64,000 bases of DNA, from NCBI GenBank assembly GCA_963777725.1, contig CAVZRR010000001.1, forward strand, positions 1 through 64,000, written 5' to 3'. Positions 28,550 through 37,154 of this stretch are shown one piece after another. The stretch is from RPQJ01 sp963777725. Its GTDB lineage: Bacteria > Pseudomonadota > Gammaproteobacteria > Steroidobacterales > Steroidobacteraceae. Below the pieces are notes generated by a model that saw only the letters and a list, made by a program, of their open reading frames with translations, did no database searches and was not told where the DNA came from. Every line of letters begins with the position of its first letter. Position 1 is the stretch's first letter. A program made the position numbers and the translations under genes.

Positions 28550-28848
28550 GTCAGGTGATGAGCGAGCAGGCCGCCGTGGAAGCGCCGACCGACGCGGTCG
28601 TGCAGCGCACGCTGACCGGGCGGGTCGTCAGCAGCAAGATGCAGAAGACGATCAGCGTCGCCGTCGAGCGCCTGGTGAAGCACGCGAAGTACAGCAAGTA
28701 CGTGCGCCGCACCACCAAGTTCCTCGCGCACGACGAGCACGGCGAGGCCCGCGAGGGCGACCTCGTCGACATCGCCGAGTGCCGGCGGCTGTCGGCCCGC
28801 AAGGCCTGGCGCCTGGTGCGCGTCGTCAAGCGCGCCGAACAGGCCTGA
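28546..28848 (+). CDS. rpsQ: 30S ribosomal protein S17
   Basis: Early 30S assembly protein, OB-fold. 100 residues; the core starts at RTLTGRVVSSKMQKTISVAV, after a 20-residue acidic N-terminal extension not usual in the family (about 84 residues). A second in-frame ATG at 28558 would shorten it by four. The 4-nt overlap with rpmC supports the first start. Confidence 0.95.
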   Translation: MSQVMSEQAAVEAPTDAVVQRTLTGRVVSSKMQKTISVAVERLVKHAKYSKYVRRTTKFLAHDEHGEAREGDLVDIAECRRLSARKAWRLVRVVKRAEQA

Positions 28849-28873
28849 GCACCGCTCGAGAGGAGTACGGACC

Positions 28874-29242
28874 ATGATCCAGATGCGAACGATGCTGCAG
28901 GCCGCCGACAACAGCGGCGCCAAGAGCCTCATGTGCATCAAGGTGCTCGGCGGCTCGAAGCGCCGCTACGCGACCGTGGGCGACGTGATCAAGGTGAGCG
29001 TCAAGGACGCGATCCCGCGCGGCAAGGTCAAGAAGGGCGAGGTCTACGACGCGGTCGTCGTGCGCACGGCCTTCGGCGTGCGTCGGGCCGACGGTTCGTT
29101 GATCCGCTTCGACGGCAATGCCGCCGTGCTGCTCACGAACAAGATGGAGCCGATCGGCACCCGTATCTTCGGGCCGGTCACCCGCGAGCTGCGCACGGCG
29201 CAGTTCATGAAGATCATCTCGCTCGCGCCGGAAGTGCTCTGA
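28874..29242 (+). CDS. rplN: 50S ribosomal protein L14
   Basis: Intersubunit-bridge protein contacting 16S rRNA. 122 residues: MIQMRTMLQAADNSGAKSL and VIRFDGNAAVLLTNK-like signature. GAGAGGAG lies about 7 nt upstream. First gene of the spc group. Confidence 0.98.
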   Translation: MIQMRTMLQAADNSGAKSLMCIKVLGGSKRRYATVGDVIKVSVKDAIPRGKVKKGEVYDAVVVRTAFGVRRADGSLIRFDGNAAVLLTNKMEPIGTRIFGPVTRELRTAQFMKIISLAPEVL

Positions 29243-29273
29243 GCACCGGCTGCAGCAGGTCGAGGAACGAGGC

Positions 29274-29591
29274 ATGAACAAGATCCGCAAGGGCGACGAG
29301 GTGGTGGTCATCACCGGCCGCGACAAGGGCCGGCGCGGCACCGTGATCAAGGTGCTGGCGAACGACCGCGTGCTCGTCGAGAACGTGAACATGGTCAAGC
29401 GGCACACGCGGCCCAACCCGCAGCGTGGCACGCAGGGCGGCATCGTCGAGAAGGAGGCTTCAATGCACCTCTCGAACGTCATGCTCTGGAACCCGGTCGC
29501 CAAGCAGGGTGATCGCGTGGGCATCCGCACCCTGGCCGACGGCCGGCGCGTGCGTTACTTCAAGTCCAACGACGAAGTCGTGGACGCGTGA
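29274..29591 (+). CDS. rplX: 50S ribosomal protein L24
   Basis: Assembly initiator protein with a KOW motif (KGDEVVVITGRDKGRRGTV). 105 residues; NMVKRHTRPNPQRGTQGGI is conserved. 31 nt after rplN. Confidence 0.97.
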   Translation: MNKIRKGDEVVVITGRDKGRRGTVIKVLANDRVLVENVNMVKRHTRPNPQRGTQGGIVEKEASMHLSNVMLWNPVAKQGDRVGIRTLADGRRVRYFKSNDEVVDA

Positions 29592-29610
29592 ACGGGCGAG
29601 GATGACGGCG

Positions 29611-30150
29611 ATGGCAAGGCTGCAGCAGATCTACCGCGAGAAGATCGTCCCCGAGCTCAAGGCGAGCCTCGGGCTCGAGAACACGATGCAGGTGCCGAAG
29701 ATCACCCGCATCACGGTCAACATGGGCGTGGGCGAGGCGGTCGCGGACAAGAAGGCGATGGACGGCGCGGTGCACGACCTGACGGCGGTCACCGGCCAGA
29801 AGCCGCTGGTCACCAAGTCGCGCAAGTCGATCGCGTCGTTCAAGCTGCGCCAGGGCGTGCCGGTGGGCGCCAAGGTGACGCTGCGCGGCGAGCGCATGTA
29901 CGAGTTCCTCGACCGGCTGGTCAACGTGGCGATGCCGCGCATCCGCGACTTCCGCGGCGTGTCGGCCCGCTCGTTCGACGGCCGCGGCAACTACAGCTTC
30001 GGCGTCAAGGAACAGATCATCTTCCCCGAGATCGCCTACGACAAGATCGACGCGATCCGCGGCATGGACATCACGATCACCACCACGGCACGCGACGACC
30101 GGGAAGGGCGGGCGCTGCTCGAATCCTTCAACTTCCCGTTCCGCAAGTAA
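29611..30150 (+). CDS. rplE: 50S ribosomal protein L5
   Basis: 5S rRNA-binding protein contacting the P-site tRNA. 179 residues from the ATG at 29611 (MARLQQIYREK); the ATG at 29602 would add MTA but lies too close to the GGGCGAGG ribosome binding site. ITVNMGVGEA and SFGVKEQIIFPEI are conserved. Confidence 0.97.
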   Translation: MARLQQIYREKIVPELKASLGLENTMQVPKITRITVNMGVGEAVADKKAMDGAVHDLTAVTGQKPLVTKSRKSIASFKLRQGVPVGAKVTLRGERMYEFLDRLVNVAMPRIRDFRGVSARSFDGRGNYSFGVKEQIIFPEIAYDKIDAIRGMDITITTTARDDREGRALLESFNFPFRK

Positions 30151-30160
30151 GGACCGGCAA

Positions 30161-30466
30161 ATGGCGAAGACCAGCATGATCGAGCGCGAGAAGCGCCGCG
30201 AGAAACTCGTGAAGCAGCACGCGGCGAAGCGCGCGGCGCTCAAGGAGACCATCCGCAGCCCGAAGTCCACGGACTCGGAGCGCGAGGAGGCGGTGCGCAA
30301 GCTGCAGTCGCTGCCGCGCGACGGCTCGGCGTCGCGGATGCGCAAGCGCTGCGCGATCACCGGCCGCTCCCGCGGCGTCTATCGGAAATTCGGCCTCGGC
30401 CGCACCAAGCTGCGCGAGGCAACGATGCGCGGCGACGTCCCGGGCCTGCGCAAGGCCAGCTGGTAA
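30161..30466 (+). CDS. rpsN: 30S ribosomal protein S14 (zinc-free form)
   Basis: Head protein. 101 residues, the long form without the CxxC zinc motif (RKRCAITGRSRGVYRKFGL has one Cys). Ends RGDVPGLRKASW. Its zinc independence contrasts with the zinc-binding L36 encoded at 34395. Confidence 0.97.
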   Translation: MAKTSMIEREKRREKLVKQHAAKRAALKETIRSPKSTDSEREEAVRKLQSLPRDGSASRMRKRCAITGRSRGVYRKFGLGRTKLREATMRGDVPGLRKASW

Positions 30467-30488
30467 GGCCGGCGTAACGGAGCAAGAC

Positions 30489-30884
30489 ATGAGCATGACG
30501 GATCCCATCGCGGACTTCCTCACCCGCATCCGCAACGGCCAGCGCTCGGGCAAGCCCGAGGTCAGCATGCCTTCCTCGCGGATCAAGCTCGCGCTCGCGA
30601 AGGTGCTGAAGGACGAGGGCTACATCGACGACTTCGGCGTCGCGAGCGAGGGCGCGAAGTCCACGCTGACGGTGCGCCTGAAGTACTACCAGGGCCAGCC
30701 GGTGATCGACCGCCTCGAGCGCGTCAGCCGTCCCGGCCTGCGCGTCTACAAGGCGAAGGACGAGCTGCCGCGGATCCTGGGCGGCATGGGTGTCGCCATC
30801 ATCTCGACGTCGCGCGGCGTGATGACCGACCGCGAGGCCCGCGCCGCGGGCCACGGCGGCGAGGTCCTCTGCATCGTGTCGTAA
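30489..30884 (+). CDS. rpsH: 30S ribosomal protein S8
   Basis: Binds the central domain of 16S rRNA; in E. coli it represses the spc operon from the rplE start region. 131 residues: MTDPIADFLTRIRNGQ, and ISTSRGVMTDREAR near the C-terminus. Confidence 0.97.
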   Translation: MSMTDPIADFLTRIRNGQRSGKPEVSMPSSRIKLALAKVLKDEGYIDDFGVASEGAKSTLTVRLKYYQGQPVIDRLERVSRPGLRVYKAKDELPRILGGMGVAIISTSRGVMTDREARAAGHGGEVLCIVS

Positions 30885-30911
30885 GCACGGCGCCAGACGC
30901 AGGATAGAACA

Positions 30912-31445
30912 ATGTCACGAGTTGCAAAGAATCCGGTCACCCTGCCCAAGGGCGTGACCGCAGCCATCGACGCCGGCTCCGTCACCGTGAAGGGCGCCAA
31001 GGGCACGCTCGCGCTGCCGCTGCGCCGCGGCCTGTCGCTGGTGCAGGAAGGGCAGACCGTCCGGGTCGAGATCGCCGAGCGCAACCGCGAGTCGCTGATG
31101 CACGCGGGCTCGCTGCGTTCGCACCTCGCGAACCTCGTGCAGGGCGTGTCGCAGGGCTACGAGAAGAAGCTCGAGCTGGTCGGCGTCGGCTACCGCGCGC
31201 AGGCGCAGGGCCGCAGCCTCAACCTGACGCTCGGCTTCTCGCACCCGGTCGTCTACCCGGTGCCCGAGGGCATCACGGTCGAGACGCCGACGCAGACCGA
31301 GATCCTGATCAAGGGCGCCGACAAGCAGCAGGTGGGCCAGGTCGCCGCGGAGATCCGCGCGTACCGTGCCCCGGAGCCCTACAAGGGCAAGGGCGTTCGT
31401 TATTCCGGTGAGCGGATCGAGCTCAAGGAAACGAAGAAGAAGTAA
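30912..31445 (+). CDS. rplF: 50S ribosomal protein L6
   Basis: Two-domain protein near the factor-binding site. 177 residues: MSRVAKNPVTLPKGV and the conserved EPYKGKGVRYSGERI near the end. Confidence 0.97.
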   Translation: MSRVAKNPVTLPKGVTAAIDAGSVTVKGAKGTLALPLRRGLSLVQEGQTVRVEIAERNRESLMHAGSLRSHLANLVQGVSQGYEKKLELVGVGYRAQAQGRSLNLTLGFSHPVVYPVPEGITVETPTQTEILIKGADKQQVGQVAAEIRAYRAPEPYKGKGVRYSGERIELKETKKK

Positions 31446-31454
31446 GGGTGCCGC

Positions 31455-31805
31455 ATGGAAAAGAAGCTTAGTCGCTTGAAGCGCGCTCGCCGTGGGCGGG
31501 CGAAGATCCAGGAGTTGAAGGTGATGCGCCTGAGCATCCACCGCACTCCGCGGCACATCTATGCGCAGGTGTTCGACGAGGCGTCGCGCGTGGTCGCGGT
31601 CGCCTCCACCGTGCAGAAGGAAGTCGCGGAGGGCCTCGAGGGCACCGGCAACGTCGAGGCCGCCAAGGCGGTGGGCAAGGCGATCGCCGAGCGGGCCAAG
31701 GCCAAGGGCATCACGCGCGTGGCGTTCGACCGCTCCGGCTTCAAGTACCACGGGCGCGTCAAGGCCCTCGCGGACGCGGCGCGCGAGCACGGGCTCGAGT
31801 TCTGA
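31455..31805 (+). CDS. rplR: 50S ribosomal protein L18
   Basis: 5S rRNA-binding protein. 116 residues; basic N-terminus (LSRLKRARRGRAKIQEL), then MRLSIHRTPRHIYAQVFD, and the C-terminal FDRSGFKYHGRVKALADAAR signature. Confidence 0.97.
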   Translation: MEKKLSRLKRARRGRAKIQELKVMRLSIHRTPRHIYAQVFDEASRVVAVASTVQKEVAEGLEGTGNVEAAKAVGKAIAERAKAKGITRVAFDRSGFKYHGRVKALADAAREHGLEF

Positions 31806-31838
31806 GCCCGGCTACTTACGCGAATCTGAGGAACAGCA

Positions 31839-32345
31839 ATGGCTAGAGTTGAGAGAGCCCCGGCCGCCGACGAGTTCATCGAGAAGCTCGTCGCGGTCAA
31901 TCGCGTCGCCAAGGTCGTCAAGGGCGGCCGGCAGTTCGGCTTCACCGCGCTCACCGTGGTGGGCGACGGCAACGGCCGCGTCGGATTCGGCTACGGCAAG
32001 GCCCGCGAGGTGCCGGTGGCGATCCAGAAGGCGATGCAGCAGGCGCGCAAGAACCTGATCAACGTCAGCCTGCGCAACGCCACGCTGCACTACGCGGTGA
32101 CCGGCAAGCACGGCACCTCGAAGGTGTACATGCAGCCGGCCGCGGACGGCACCGGCGTGATCGCCGGCGGCAGCATGCGCGCCGTCTTCGAGTGCGCCGG
32201 CGTGCGCAACGTGCTCGCCAAGAGCTATGGCTCGCGCAACCCGATCAACGTGGTGCGCGCCACGATGAACGCGCTGACGCGCGTCCCGCCGCCGGAGCAG
32301 ATCGCGGCCAAGCGCGGCAAGACCGTCGCCGAGATCACGGGTTGA
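31839..32345 (+). CDS. rpsE: 30S ribosomal protein S5
   Basis: Accuracy protein at the mRNA entry. 168 residues: VNRVAKVVKGGRQFGFTAL (the loop where spectinomycin resistance maps) and the GVRNVLAKSYGSRNPINVV signature. Confidence 0.98.
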   Translation: MARVERAPAADEFIEKLVAVNRVAKVVKGGRQFGFTALTVVGDGNGRVGFGYGKAREVPVAIQKAMQQARKNLINVSLRNATLHYAVTGKHGTSKVYMQPAADGTGVIAGGSMRAVFECAGVRNVLAKSYGSRNPINVVRATMNALTRVPPPEQIAAKRGKTVAEITG

Positions 32346-32350
32346 CCAGC

Positions 32351-32551
32351 ATGGCCAAGCAGAACACCGCACCGAAGAACGTCACGGTCACGCTCGTGAA
32401 GAGCGTCTACGGGCAGCTGCGCCGGCACCGCGCGACGGCGAGCGGGCTCGGCCTGCGCCGGATCAACCAGACCGTCGTCGTCGCCGACACGCCGGAGAAC
32501 CGCGGCATGATCAACGCCTCGCGGCACCTGTTCCGCGTGGACGAGGCTTGA
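32351..32551 (+). CDS. rpmD: 50S ribosomal protein L30
   Basis: 66 residues from the ATG at 32351 (MAKQNTAPKNVTVTLVK). The L30 core VTLVKSVYGQLRRHRATAS and RRINQTVVVADTPENRGMI is complete. 5 nt after rpsE, 7 nt before rplO. Confidence 0.95.
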   Translation: MAKQNTAPKNVTVTLVKSVYGQLRRHRATASGLGLRRINQTVVVADTPENRGMINASRHLFRVDEA

Positions 32552-32558
32552 GGACACC

Positions 32559-32996
32559 ATGAAACTCAACACCATCTCCCCGGCGCCTGGCGCCAAGAAG
32601 ACGCGCCTGCGCGTCGGCCGCGGCGCGTCCGCCGGCCAGGGCAAGACCTGCGGCCGCGGCGTCAAGGGCCAGCGCGCCCGCAAGGGCGGCTACCACAAGG
32701 TCGGCTTCGAGGGCGGCCAGATGCCGCTGCAGCGCCGGCTGCCGAAGTTCGGCTTTCGCTCGAGGTCCGCTCCCCTGGTCGCCGAGGTGCGCCTGAACGA
32801 GCTCGCCGGCGTTCCCGGCGGCGCGATCGACCTCGAGTCGCTGAAGAAGGCCGGCGTCGTGCCGCAGAACTCGCTGCGCGCCAAGATCGTGCTGTCGGGT
32901 TCGATCGCGGTGGCCGTGACCGTCAAGGGCGTCGGCGTCACCAAGGGCGCGCGCGCGGCGATCGAAGCCGCCGGCGGCTCGGTCGAGGCGGCCTGA
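32559..32996 (+). CDS. rplO: 50S ribosomal protein L15
   Basis: Late assembly protein. 145 residues; Gly/Arg-rich N-terminus (GRGASAGQGKTCGRGVKGQ), then FEGGQMPLQRRLPKFGF. secY follows after 20 nt. Confidence 0.97.
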   Translation: MKLNTISPAPGAKKTRLRVGRGASAGQGKTCGRGVKGQRARKGGYHKVGFEGGQMPLQRRLPKFGFRSRSAPLVAEVRLNELAGVPGGAIDLESLKKAGVVPQNSLRAKIVLSGSIAVAVTVKGVGVTKGARAAIEAAGGSVEAA

Positions 32997-33016
32997 GCCG
33001 TCCACGGGGATCCAGC

Positions 33017-34357
33017 GTGGCGAACACCTCAACGGGCGCGATGGCCTCCTTCGGCGAGGCGAGCCGGCTCACCGAGCTCAGGAAGCGTTTCTTCTTCCTG
33101 CTCGGCGGCCTGGTCGTCTACCGGATCGGCACGTTCATCCCGGTGCCGGGCATCGATCCGGAGGCGCTCGCGCGGTTCTTCCAGGAGCAGCAGGGCACGA
33201 TCCTGAGCATGTTCAACATGTTCTCGGGCGGCGCGCTCGAGCGCCTGTCGATCCTGGCACTCGGCGTGATGCCGTACATCTCGGCCTCGATCATCGTGCA
33301 GATGATGGCCGTCGTGGTGCCGCAGCTGCAGGCGCTGCGCAAGGAAGGCGAGGCGGGTCGCCGCAAGCTCACGCAGTACACCCGCTACGGCACCGTCGGG
33401 CTCGCGGCGTTCCAGGGCGCGGGCGCTGCGGTCGCCTTCCAGAACCAGGGCGTGGTGATCGCGCCGGGCCTGCAGTTCGTGTTCGTCGCGACGATGACGC
33501 TGACGGCGGGCACGATGTTCCTGATGTGGCTCGGCGAGCAGATCACCGAGCGCGGCCTCGGCAACGGCATCTCGATGATCATCCTCGCGGGCATCGTCGC
33601 GGGCCTGCCGGCGGCGATCGGCGGCACGCTCGAGCTGGTCCGCAACGGCGAGATCAACCCGGCGCTGGCGTTGATCCTCGTGCTGATGGTCGCCGGCGTC
33701 ACGGCCTTCGTGGTGTTCGTCGAGCGCGCGCAGCGGCGCATCCCGGTCAACTACGCGAAGCGCCAGCAGGGCCGCCGCATGTTCGCCGGCACGGCGACGC
33801 ACTTGCCGTTCAAGCTCAACATGGCCGGCGTGATCCCGCCGATCTTCGCCTCGAGCCTGCTGCTGTTCCCGGCGACGATCGCCAGCTGGTTCGGCACGTC
33901 CGAGAACTTCGGCTGGCTGCAGAACGTCGCGGCGAGCCTCGGCATCGGCCAGCCGGTGCACATGATGCTGTACTCGGCGCTGATCATCTTCTTCTGCTTC
34001 TTCTACACGGCGCTGGTGTTCAACTCGCGCGAGACGGCGGAGAACCTGAAGAAGTCCGGCGCGTTCATCCCGGGCATCCGGCCAGGGCAGCACACGGCCG
34101 AGTACATCGACAAGGTGCTGACGCGGCTCACCGTCTGGGGCTCGCTGTACGTGGCCACGGTCTGCCTGATCCCGGAAATCCTGATTTCACAGTTCCGCGT
34201 GCCGTTCTACTTCGGCGGCACCTCGCTCCTGATCATCGTCGTGGTGATCATGGACTTCATGGCCCAGATGCAGGCGCACCTGATGTCGCACCAGTACGAG
34301 GGTCTGATGAAGAAGGCCAACCTGCGCGGCCAAGGCCGCCCCGGGCAGCTGCGCTGA
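33017..34357 (+). CDS. secY: Protein translocase channel subunit SecY
   Basis: Ten-helix channel of the SecYEG translocon. 446 residues with a GTG start (MANTSTGAMASF); the GGGGATCC upstream is a modest ribosome binding site. RIGTFIPVPGID precedes the plug, MFNMFSGGALERLSI follows. The cytoplasmic loops NYAKRQQGRRMF and FIPGIRPGQHTAEYI match the SecA/ribosome-binding loops. Last protein-export gene of the spc group. Confidence 0.98.
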   Translation: MANTSTGAMASFGEASRLTELRKRFFFLLGGLVVYRIGTFIPVPGIDPEALARFFQEQQGTILSMFNMFSGGALERLSILALGVMPYISASIIVQMMAVVVPQLQALRKEGEAGRRKLTQYTRYGTVGLAAFQGAGAAVAFQNQGVVIAPGLQFVFVATMTLTAGTMFLMWLGEQITERGLGNGISMIILAGIVAGLPAAIGGTLELVRNGEINPALALILVLMVAGVTAFVVFVERAQRRIPVNYAKRQQGRRMFAGTATHLPFKLNMAGVIPPIFASSLLLFPATIASWFGTSENFGWLQNVAASLGIGQPVHMMLYSALIIFFCFFYTALVFNSRETAENLKKSGAFIPGIRPGQHTAEYIDKVLTRLTVWGSLYVATVCLIPEILISQFRVPFYFGGTSLLIIVVVIMDFMAQMQAHLMSHQYEGLMKKANLRGQGRPGQLR

Positions 34358-34394
34358 GCGCGCGGCCGCTAGCCCCAGTCTGAGAGAGTGACCC

Positions 34395-34511
34395 ATGAAA
34401 GTTCGACCCTCGGTGAAGCGGATCTGCAAGAACTGCAAGGTAGTGCGCCGTCGCGGCGTGGTCTACGTGATCTGCAGCAGTGACAAGCGCCACAAGCAGC
34501 GGCAGGGCTGA
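34395..34511 (+). CDS. rpmJ: 50S ribosomal protein L36 (zinc-binding form)
   Basis: 38-residue protein: MKVRPSVKRICKNCKVVRRR, then GVVYVICSSDKRHKQRQG. The zinc ligands Cys11, Cys14, Cys27 and His33 are present. Ends inside a 20-bp perfect palindrome (34502-34521) that spans the stop codon. Confidence 0.96.
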   Translation: MKVRPSVKRICKNCKVVRRRGVVYVICSSDKRHKQRQG

Positions 34512-34521
34512 TCAGCCCTGC
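34502..34521 (+). terminator. Perfect palindrome across the rpmJ stop codon
   Basis: The 20-base perfect palindrome GCAGGGCTGATCAGCCCTGC would form a hairpin at the end of the spc transcript, directly before the rpsM promoter. There is no T-tract, so it may stabilise the 3' end or slow polymerase rather than terminate. Confidence 0.4.
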
Positions 34522-34522
34522 G

Positions 34523-34551
34523 TTGAGTGACAGGCACCTTTAAGTTATACT
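34523..34551 (+). promoter_or_regulatory. Sigma-70 promoter of the alpha operon (rpsM)
   Basis: TTGAGT (34523-34528), 17-nt spacer, TATACT (34546-34551). It starts 12 nt after rpmJ and 34 nt before rpsM, so the leader is short. Confidence 0.65.
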
Positions 34552-34584
34552 TTCGGGCTTTTCGCGCCCCGGAGTGAGCCTCAA

Positions 34585-34965
34585 ATGGCCCGTATCGCCG
34601 GCATCAACATACCGATGAACAAGCACGTCTGGGTGGGCCTCACGTCCATCTTCGGCGTCGGCCGCACGCAGGCGAAGAAGGCCTGCGAAGGCGCGGGCGT
34701 CAAGCCCGACACCAAGGTCAAGGACCTGACCGAGGCCGAGGTTGCGGCGCTGCGCTCGCAGATCTCGCGGCTCGCGGTCGAGGGCGACCTGCGCCGCGAG
34801 GTCTCGATGAACATCAAGCGGCTGATGGACCTCGGTAGCTACCGCGGCATCCGGCACCGCAAGGGCCTGCCGATGCGGGGCCAGCGCACGCGCACCAACG
34901 CGCGCACGCGCAAGGGCCCGCGCAAGGCGGCCGTGAAGCTCAACGCTCCTCCGGGCAAGGCCTGA
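34585..34965 (+). CDS. rpsM: 30S ribosomal protein S13
   Basis: Head protein contacting the P-site tRNA and bridge B1. 126 residues: MARIAGINIPMNKHVWVGL and the RGIRHRKGLPMRGQRTRTN signature. Confidence 0.98.
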   Translation: MARIAGINIPMNKHVWVGLTSIFGVGRTQAKKACEGAGVKPDTKVKDLTEAEVAALRSQISRLAVEGDLRREVSMNIKRLMDLGSYRGIRHRKGLPMRGQRTRTNARTRKGPRKAAVKLNAPPGKA

Positions 34966-35001
34966 TCCTTCCGGCGCGCACTGACAGAGGCTTGATTTCC
35001 A

Positions 35002-35409
35002 ATGGCTGATGACAAGAAGCAGACTTCGACCGCCGGCAAGGGCCGTAAGAAGGCCAAGCGGATGGTGACCGACGCGATCGCGCACGTGCACGCGTCGTTC
35101 AACAACACGGTCGTGACGATCACCGACCGGCAGGGCAACACGCTCTCGTGGGCGACCTCCGGCGGCTGTGGCTTCCGCGGCTCGCGCAAGAGCACGCCGT
35201 TCGCGGCGCAGGTCGCAGCGGAGAAGGCCGGCAACGCGGCCCAGGAATATGGCGTGAAGAACGTCGAAGTGCGCGTGCGCGGGCCCGGCCCGGGCCGCGA
35301 GTCCGCCGTGCGGGCGCTGAATGCCGCCGGCCTGAAAGTAACCAGCATCGAGGACGTGACGCCCATCCCGCACAACGGGTGCCGTCCGCCCAAGAAGCGC
35401 CGCGTCTGA
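35002..35409 (+). CDS. rpsK: 30S ribosomal protein S11
   Basis: Platform protein near the Shine-Dalgarno helix. 135 residues; HVHASFNNTVVTITDRQGN and the C-terminal TPIPHNGCRPPKKRRV are conserved. Confidence 0.98.
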   Translation: MADDKKQTSTAGKGRKKAKRMVTDAIAHVHASFNNTVVTITDRQGNTLSWATSGGCGFRGSRKSTPFAAQVAAEKAGNAAQEYGVKNVEVRVRGPGPGRESAVRALNAAGLKVTSIEDVTPIPHNGCRPPKKRRV

Positions 35410-35434
35410 CCGCGCGCGCCCGAGGAAGACCGCC

Positions 35435-36058
35435 ATGGCCAGGTATCTTGGACCGAAGTGCAAGCTCTCGCGCCGCGAGGGCACCGACCTGTTTCTCAAG
35501 AGCGGCGTCAAGCCGCTCGAGTCGAAGTGCAAGCTCGAAGTGCCGCCGGGCGGCATCAAGGGCGAGCGCCGCGCCCGCGTGTCGGGCTACGGCCTGCAGC
35601 TGCGCGAGAAGCAGAAGCTGCGCCGGATGTACGGCATCCTGGAGCGCCAGTTCCACGGCTACTACGTGCAGGCGGCCAGCCGCCCGGGCGCCACGGGCGA
35701 GTCGCTGTTGAAGCTGCTCGAGGGCCGGCTCGACAACGTCGTCTACCGGATGGGCTTCGCCACGACGCGCAACGAGGCGCGCCAGCTGGTGAGCCATCGC
35801 AGCATCGCCGTCAACGGCGCGCCGGTGAACGTGCCGTCGTACCAGTGCAAGCCCGGCGACGTCGTTTCCCTGCGCGAGAAGGCGCAGAAGCAGGCCCGCG
35901 TCCAGCAGGCCCTGCAGATCCGTGGCCAGGTCGGATTTCCCGACTGGGTCGAAGTCGACGAGAAGAAGTTCTCCGGCGTCCTGAAGGCCCTGCCCGAGCG
36001 CGGCGAGATCCTTCCGGACGTCAACGAGAGCCTCGTCGTCGAGTTGTATTCCAAGTAA
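35435..36058 (+). CDS. rpsD: 30S ribosomal protein S4
   Basis: 16S assembly initiator and, in enterobacteria, translational repressor of the alpha operon. 207 residues: MARYLGPKCKLSRREGTDLF; the S4 RNA-binding domain has RLDNVVYRMGFATTRNEARQ. Only single cysteines remain where zinc-type S4 proteins have CxxC. Confidence 0.98.
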   Translation: MARYLGPKCKLSRREGTDLFLKSGVKPLESKCKLEVPPGGIKGERRARVSGYGLQLREKQKLRRMYGILERQFHGYYVQAASRPGATGESLLKLLEGRLDNVVYRMGFATTRNEARQLVSHRSIAVNGAPVNVPSYQCKPGDVVSLREKAQKQARVQQALQIRGQVGFPDWVEVDEKKFSGVLKALPERGEILPDVNESLVVELYSK

Positions 36059-36076
36059 TCACGCAGGGTGACACTC

Positions 36077-37081
36077 ATGCACTCAGCCATCGCCGAGTTC
36101 CTTCGTCCCCGCGTCGTCAAGGTGACGCCGACGGCACCCCGCCACGCGAAAGTCGTCATCGAGCCGTTCGAGCGCGGCTTCGGCCACACGCTCGGCAACG
36201 CGCTCAGGCGCGTGCTGCTGTCGTCGATGCCGGGCAGCGCGATCACCGAAGCCGAGATCGAGGGCGTGCTCCACGAGTACACCAGCATCGAGGGCGTCCA
36301 GGAAGACGTGGTCGAGATCCTGCTCAACCTGAAGCAGGTCGCGATCCGCCTGAACGCGCGCGAGGAATCCGAGCTGCGCCTGTCCAAGAAGGGCCCGGGC
36401 CCGGTGCGCGCCGGCGACATCCAGAGCGACCACGACGTCGAGATCCTGAATCCGGAGCTCGTCATCGCCAACCTGACCAAGGCCGGCGAACTCGTCATGA
36501 CGCTCAAGGTCGAGCGCGGCCGTGGCTATCGGCCGGCCGGCCAGCGGCTGGCGTTCGAGGAAGCGAGCCGGCCGATCGGCCGCCTGTTGCTCGACGCGTC
36601 GTTCAGCCCGATCCGCAAGGTGACCTACAACGTCGAGGCCGCGCGCGTCGAGCAGCGCACCGACCTCGACAAGCTGATCATCGACATCGAGACCAACGGC
36701 ACGATCGACCCGGAAGAGGCGATCCGCCGCGCGGGCTCGATCCTGAAGGACCAGCTGTCGGTGTTCGTCGACCTGCAGGGCCAGGACGAGGACAAGATCA
36801 AGCCGAGCGAGCACCACTTCGACCCGCTGCTGCTGCGCCCGGTCGACGAGCTCGAGCTCACGGTCCGCAGCGCGAACTGCCTGAAGGCCGAGAACATCCA
36901 TTACATCGGCGACCTCGTGCAGAAGACCGAAGTCGAGCTGCTGCGCACGCCGAACCTCGGCAAGAAGTCGCTCACCGAGATCAAGGAAGTGCTCGAGAGC
37001 CACGGCCTGATGCTCGGCATGCGGCTCGACAACTGGCCGCCGTCGGGCTTGAAGCGCGACGAAGACCGCGACGTGATCTGA
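36077..37081 (+). CDS. rpoA: RNA polymerase subunit alpha
   Basis: Polymerase assembly platform with a DNA- and activator-binding C-terminal domain. 334 residues from the ATG at 36077 (MHSAIAEFLRPRVVKV); the GTG at 36068 in frame is probably part of the ribosome binding region (AGGGTGA). N-terminal domain: FERGFGHTLGNALRRVLLSS. C-terminal domain: LRTPNLGKKSLTEIKEVL. Confidence 0.98.
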   Translation: MHSAIAEFLRPRVVKVTPTAPRHAKVVIEPFERGFGHTLGNALRRVLLSSMPGSAITEAEIEGVLHEYTSIEGVQEDVVEILLNLKQVAIRLNAREESELRLSKKGPGPVRAGDIQSDHDVEILNPELVIANLTKAGELVMTLKVERGRGYRPAGQRLAFEEASRPIGRLLLDASFSPIRKVTYNVEAARVEQRTDLDKLIIDIETNGTIDPEEAIRRAGSILKDQLSVFVDLQGQDEDKIKPSEHHFDPLLLRPVDELELTVRSANCLKAENIHYIGDLVQKTEVELLRTPNLGKKSLTEIKEVLESHGLMLGMRLDNWPPSGLKRDEDRDVI

Positions 37082-37083
37082 CC

Positions 37084-37122
37084 AGCGGATACCGTGATAG
37101 CGGATAGCGGATGGCGGATAGT
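37084..37122 (+). repeat. Degenerate GCGGATA heptad array, half copy (rpoA/rplQ spacer)
   Basis: Five imperfect units of the form GCGGATA/GTGATA directly after the rpoA stop. Same period and position type as the GGGGATA elements, but with GCGG in place of GGGG and no complementary C-rich arm. Probably a decayed or half element. Confidence 0.55.
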
Positions 37123-37154
37123 GGCCGGCCGCTGATGCGCGGAGAGAATACGCG

